Made by a program: the position numbers and the translations under genes. This document shows positions 60,901 to 64,000 of a DNA stretch of 64,000 bases, in pieces. Each line of letters opens with the position of its first letter. The stretch's first letter is position 1. A model generated the notes under the pieces. That model was not told the DNA's origin, searched no databases, and was given only the letters and a program-made list of their open reading frames with translations. The stretch spans positions 186,001-250,000 of the forward strand of contig CAKPMJ010000002.1 of assembly GCA_934167965.1 (NCBI GenBank). Reading direction: 5' to 3'. The DNA is from an uncultured Clostridia bacterium. GTDB lineage: Bacteria > Bacillota > Clostridia > TANB77 > CAG-508.

Positions 60901-63900
60901 CTTTTCCTTTAATCTCTAAATATCTACTTTCTGCATCTGCTCTAGCTTTCGAAATTTCAAATGCTCTACTTACACTTTCATTATTTTCATATTTTTTAAT
61001 ATTTTGTATAGCTATTTCTTTTTCTTCATTTACAGAAATAATGAAATCTACGCTTACTTTTTCTTCTGGTTTTATTTTTATTGTTTTTTTCATTGCAATT
61101 ACTGGCTCTGTTACCAAACCTATATTATTTGAAAAAGGTGTCGAATTTACTATTGCTGTAGGAATATCATTAATTCCTCTTATATTTAATTTTTCTTGTG
61201 ATATCTCAAACTCATTATCCACAATAGTTTCAGCATCTGTGGAAAATTTTGCAATCAAATTAATTTCTTTTTCATCTTTTCCTCGTTTTTTTCTTTTAAC
61301 CCCTAAAATTTTTTCATCATTATCATAATCAAATTTCAAAAATAAATTATTAAATGCAGGATGTGAATAGTCTTGTTCTTTTCTTGATAACACTGGTTCA
61401 AATACTGTAGTTATTTCTAATACTTCCTCTTGAGAACCTATATTTTCTAGTTCTAACCTTCTTATTTCTATAGGTTCTTCTGAATCTACTGTAATTTTTA
61501 ATTTTGTCTTTATATTATCATTAATATTTTCAAATTTATCTTGGTCAGGCATGAATGTTACTATCGAATTGCCCTGGTTGCTTCCCCATATTTTTTTACT
61601 TTTAATATTTTTCATATAGAAGAAAATACCTTGTTTATAATCATCTGTTACTTTAAATCTATTTATATAAATATCTCTATATTTACTAATTCCTTCTCCC
61701 TTTTGATCTATTGCAACAGAATAGTTTTCATTTGAAATAATATTTCCTCTAATTAAATTTTCATCAACTTTATTATATACAACTTCTGCATAATTCTCGT
61801 AATCTTGATATTTCTGTCTTTCTGGCAATTCTTTTTCTTCTTTAGTTACTATAAATGTTTCTGGCATTCTTTCTTGCAATAGGATCGCAGTTCCTTCTAT
61901 TTCAGGATTTTTCATAAACCTTCTTTGGAAAATATTTTGATTAAAGAAGTTGTTTATAGAAAGTAATATTAATGCTTGATGATGTGCCATAAATGTTTTT
62001 ACAACAGTAGCTATTTCATCTTTTTTTAATCTTTGTGTTGAAAAATCTATACTTTCATAAAACCCATATTTTCCTGTCATTCCTAATTCTTCTAAAACTT
62101 TTAAATTTTTATACACTTCTAATGGTTTATCACTTATCGCCAAAATACTTCCATAACTACTAACCACCATTTCATCTGCTAAACCTCTTTTTAATCCTAA
62201 CCAAGGTATTCCAAACGCTTTATATTGATAATTAGAATGCAAATCTTTGGTACTAAATGCTGCTTCTGATATTCCCCAAGGTATTTTTAAATTTCTAGCA
62301 TACTCAATTTGACTCATTATAGCAAATTTACTTGATTCATCTAATAAAGTTCCCTTGTATCTAGGCATATTTATATTTGGCATTAAATATTCAAATGCAG
62401 TTCCAGACCACGAAACTAAGCCTTTTTTTCTATTTAAATTTGTAAGTGTTCTGCTTAAATTATTCCAATGTTTAACTGGTACATCTTTTTTTGCAATGGC
62501 GACAAAACTTGCTTGTCTTGCTTCTGATGCTAACAAATCATAATAAGAATCAGTCAATTTATTTTCTTCTATATTAAATCCAATTGAAAATAACCTGTGT
62601 TCAACACTATATAATTTTGAAAAATCTGTATCTTCTATCAATTTATTAACTTTTATTAATAGTTCTTCTATTTTTTGATTTTGTTGTGTTTTCAGTACTT
62701 CTTTAAGGTAACTTTTTAATACATATAAATATCCTACAAAATTTCCACTATCAACTGTTGAAATATATCTTGGTACAAGTGGCACTTTAGTTTTTATATT
62801 GTACCAATTATACAAATGTCCATTCCATTTTTCTAATTCTTCTACTGTCTTTATTATTTTTCCTATTAAATTTAATCCTGTATCTAAGTCTATAAATTCT
62901 AAATCTACTCCTGATATAATTGCTAAAATAGAAAGTCCTATATTAGTTGAAGATGTTCTGTCTACATATTTCAATTTTCTATCATCTTGAAAATTATCAG
63001 GAACTAAATAATTATTTTTTTCTGTTATATTATCTAAAAAATAATTAAAAGTTTTTCTTGCTATATCCAATATATAATCTTGTTCTTTTACTTTTAAAGA
63101 TTTAGCTATTTGTTTTTCTTCTGTGCTTTTACTTATTAAACTCATAAACAATGGAGTAATTGCCCAAATCGCTCCTACAAATATACCTAATATGCAATTA
63201 TTCATATAACTTACAATTATTGAAAGAGCCGCAAATACTAAATTTATTGCCATAAGTCTATAATATGATAATATATCTGTTTTCGAATTCTTTTCTGCAT
63301 CTTCTGAAGTTGTCCATTCTAGTAAATTGTTATGTGATATAAGCATTCTATATAAACTTAATACTATACTTTTTATAGATACATATGCTTTAAATGGTAA
63401 ACATCCAAAGGTCAAAAAAGCTCTATAAAAAGCACCTTTTATTCCTCCAATTTTAGGAGTAAACATTCCTTGTTTTTGTTCACCTTGTTTCTTAAATATA
63501 ATTATATTTAAAATTTCTAATATAAAAGGAACTATTACTATTCCTGCTAATAAATACAAAATCCAATTTATATTTATTGTATTATAAATATTTTTTAAAA
63601 TTAACAAATATATTGAGGCTACAATAATAGATATTTCAAATGTTCCTCTTCTTAGATTATCAAATATTTTATATTTAGAAAGAACATTTAATTTTTTGCT
63701 TTTTAACCATCTAACAATTTGCCAATCTCCTCTTATCCATCTCGCTAATCTTTGCATAAAACTATTGTATTTAGTAGGATATCCATCCATTAATAAAATA
63801 TCAGATGCTAACCCACACCTCAAAAAACATCCCTCTAATAAGTCATGGCTTAATACAAGGTTTTCTGGTATTTCATTTTTTAAAACTTTTGAATACACTT

Positions 63901-64000
63901 CTAAGTCAAATATGCCTTTTCCTGTAAATATACCCTCTCCAAAATTGTCTTGATATATATCTGAAATTGCATTAGTATATGAATCTATTCCTCCGCTTCC
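57935..64000 (-). CDS. cyclic beta-1,2-glucan synthase-like protein (GT84-GH94), 5' end beyond window
   Basis: A giant membrane protein; the frame is open to the right edge (at least 2021 codons visible), so the first in-frame GTG at 63898 is not the start. The visible part begins inside a GT84 glycosyltransferase core (LSHDLLEGCFLRCGLASDI, FMQRLARWIRGDWQ), then membrane helices (~90-320), and a glycoamylase-like domain (~430-720, GLVSWSGTAFEYLMP). Next come two sugar-binding beta sandwiches (MGGYTWYKNSRLNR) and a GH94 catalytic barrel with GFRDQLQDT and the acid GSGDWNDGF. Homologues make cyclic beta-1,2-glucans (NdvB/Cgs) by initiation, elongation, length control and cyclisation. Confidence 0.88.
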   Translation of the reverse strand, partial: GSGGIDSYTNAISDIYQDNFGEGIFTGKGIFDLEVYSKVLKNEIPENLVLSHDLLEGCFLRCGLASDILLMDGYPTKYNSFMQRLARWIRGDWQIVRWLKSKKLNVLSKYKIFDNLRRGTFEISIIVASIYLLILKNIYNTININWILYLLAGIVIVPFILEILNIIIFKKQGEQKQGMFTPKIGGIKGAFYRAFLTFGCLPFKAYVSIKSIVLSLYRMLISHNNLLEWTTSEDAEKNSKTDILSYYRLMAINLVFAALSIIVSYMNNCILGIFVGAIWAITPLFMSLISKSTEEKQIAKSLKVKEQDYILDIARKTFNYFLDNITEKNNYLVPDNFQDDRKLKYVDRTSSTNIGLSILAIISGVDLEFIDLDTGLNLIGKIIKTVEELEKWNGHLYNWYNIKTKVPLVPRYISTVDSGNFVGYLYVLKSYLKEVLKTQQNQKIEELLIKVNKLIEDTDFSKLYSVEHRLFSIGFNIEENKLTDSYYDLLASEARQASFVAIAKKDVPVKHWNNLSRTLTNLNRKKGLVSWSGTAFEYLMPNINMPRYKGTLLDESSKFAIMSQIEYARNLKIPWGISEAAFSTKDLHSNYQYKAFGIPWLGLKRGLADEMVVSSYGSILAISDKPLEVYKNLKVLEELGMTGKYGFYESIDFSTQRLKKDEIATVVKTFMAHHQALILLSINNFFNQNIFQRRFMKNPEIEGTAILLQERMPETFIVTKEEKELPERQKYQDYENYAEVVYNKVDENLIRGNIISNENYSVAIDQKGEGISKYRDIYINRFKVTDDYKQGIFFYMKNIKSKKIWGSNQGNSIVTFMPDQDKFENINDNIKTKLKITVDSEEPIEIRRLELENIGSQEEVLEITTVFEPVLSRKEQDYSHPAFNNLFLKFDYDNDEKILGVKRKKRGKDEKEINLIAKFSTDAETIVDNEFEISQEKLNIRGINDIPTAIVNSTPFSNNIGLVTEPVIAMKKTIKIKPEEKVSVDFIISVNEEKEIAIQNIKKYENNESVSRAFEISKARADAESRYLEIKGKDIILYQKIMSYIVFSNPLKKRQLQKLPDRIYNQSELWKYGISGDIPIILVKIKDVNDVYTLEHILKMYEFFRTRNMQVDIIIFDEEKHSYENYVREEIESKILDKHLSYMRNVKGGIFTISKNEISMEDAELFEFVATLVIDSHKGDLEYAIQDMEEDYLNKIPKIDDEIFEEKQELEDKTPQEDILQNKETLKYYNEYGAFSEDGKEYLIKLDKNNRLPTVWCNILANDKFGTVVTENMGGYTWYKNSRLNRISSWHNKAFQDIPSEVIYIQDKKNGKTWSLGANPMPDNNTYNVVYGFGYTKYIHSSDDILQELEVFVPNEESIKIGILKLNNKSLERKKIRIVYYVKPVLGEDEIKSNEYIKTTFDSNANLVWSQNMYENEFKDILYLSSSEKIKSYTGNKNLFLGKGGLNNPEGLKKYKLDNDNGLGAKPCAAIEIEVDIDSMSTKEIVLSLGAEENIVDLKNIAYKYSKISNCKIALDDVKRKWKDILERLQVYTPIESLNIMLNGWALYQTISSRLLGRTGFYQSGGAFGFRDQLQDTLGLKYTNPEMLKEQIIKHSKHQFIEGDVEHWWHEETGRGIRTRFSDDLLWLVYLVEEYIETTGDKSILNIETNYLEGNILNDGEDEKYDLYKESNVKESIYRHCIKAIDKSLQFGINGLPKIGSGDWNDGFSTVGNKGKGESVWLGFFLYLILERFIPICEENGDLDRKERYQQVMLNLKKSLNTNGWDGRWFRRAYTDNGDILGSIENDECRIDSIAQSWSIISGAGDNDKKFISMESLENHLVDKENGIIKLLDPPFENGKLEPGYIKSYLPGVRENGGQYTHAAIWVIIAESMLGFGDKGTELYRMINPIEHSRTKESAKKYKVEPYVIPADIYGCNNLAGRGGWTWYTGSSSWFYVAGIEYILGIKIKDNTLSFSPCIPKEWKEYSIRYMYGKSIYNITVSNPKGKNVGVEEVILNGKKIDNKKVCLVDDGSINKLEIIM

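Noticed and set aside
1..64000. Prophage, integrative element or antiphage defence island
   Set aside because: No integrase, phage structural, restriction-modification or toxin-antitoxin genes were recognised. The tRNA-Gly is not flanked by an integrase or a visible att duplication.

Overview
This 64 kb window is chromosomal DNA from an AT-rich, spore-forming, Gram-positive anaerobe of the Clostridia (Bacillota), probably an uncultured gut-type lineage. The evidence is very low GC (roughly 27-30 % by eye), strong AGGAGG-type ribosome binding sites, sigma-A promoters with 17-18 bp spacers, and intrinsic terminators. Firmicute markers include gerW/ytfJ, cwlD, a Spo0E-like peptide, mraZ, trmFO, the ymfF/ymfH peptidase pair, and a sortase with an LPxTG substrate. 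There is no prophage, integrase, intact transposase or CRISPR array. Most of it is core genome, coded mainly on the minus strand.

Layout. 1-3.5 kb: an edge-truncated anion permease, an M14 cell-wall peptidase and a DUF898 membrane protein. 3.5-13.6 kb (minus): gerW with its DUF2953 partner, dxs, recN, pcrA, yqeY, topA and a small conserved protein. 13.8-16.3 kb (plus): a frameshifted LPxTG surface protein and its own sortase. 16.3-20 kb (minus): a heterodimeric ABC exporter. 20.0-21.4 kb (minus): a Spo0E-like peptide, a ~550-nt structured RNA that best fits an OLE RNA, and the membrane protein it would work with (OapA-like). 21.5-29.1 kb: ymfH/ymfF, rpsU, a broken Rpn-type nuclease gene, HU, a SpoVB-like flippase, rplM-rpsI and dprA. 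29.2-34.9 kb: an E2-like acyltransferase, a long perfect hairpin, cwlD, a two-OB-fold SSB, truA, an M23 endopeptidase and a small orphan gene. 34.8-45.8 kb (minus): a P2A Ca-type ATPase, a CNNM/CorC-like protein, an Ig-like/NodB deacetylase, a SpoVD/FtsI-type transpeptidase, an SDR, FtsL-like, rsmH and mraZ. 45.9-64 kb: a YnbB-like PLP enzyme, trmFO, tRNA-Gly(UCC), a G5/glucosaminidase operon, patatin, an RluA-type pseudouridine synthase, ogg, smc, and a >2000-residue cyclic beta-1,2-glucan synthase-like enzyme running off the right edge.

Themes. Cell-wall building and remodelling recur (M14, M23, CwlD, glucosaminidase, deacetylase, transpeptidase, flippase, sortase), as do DNA maintenance (RecN, PcrA, TopA, DprA, SMC, Ogg, SSB, HU) and sporulation. 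The outstanding item is the OLE-like RNA with its adjacent OapA-like gene. It has its own promoter, and its 5' and 3' ends pair. A second theme is translation starts: dprA lacks any ATG/GTG/TTG start for its N-terminal domain and appears to begin at AUA, and three other loci show a good Shine-Dalgarno followed by AUU/AUA. All functional statements come from reading the sequence and recalling family knowledge; no database search was run.
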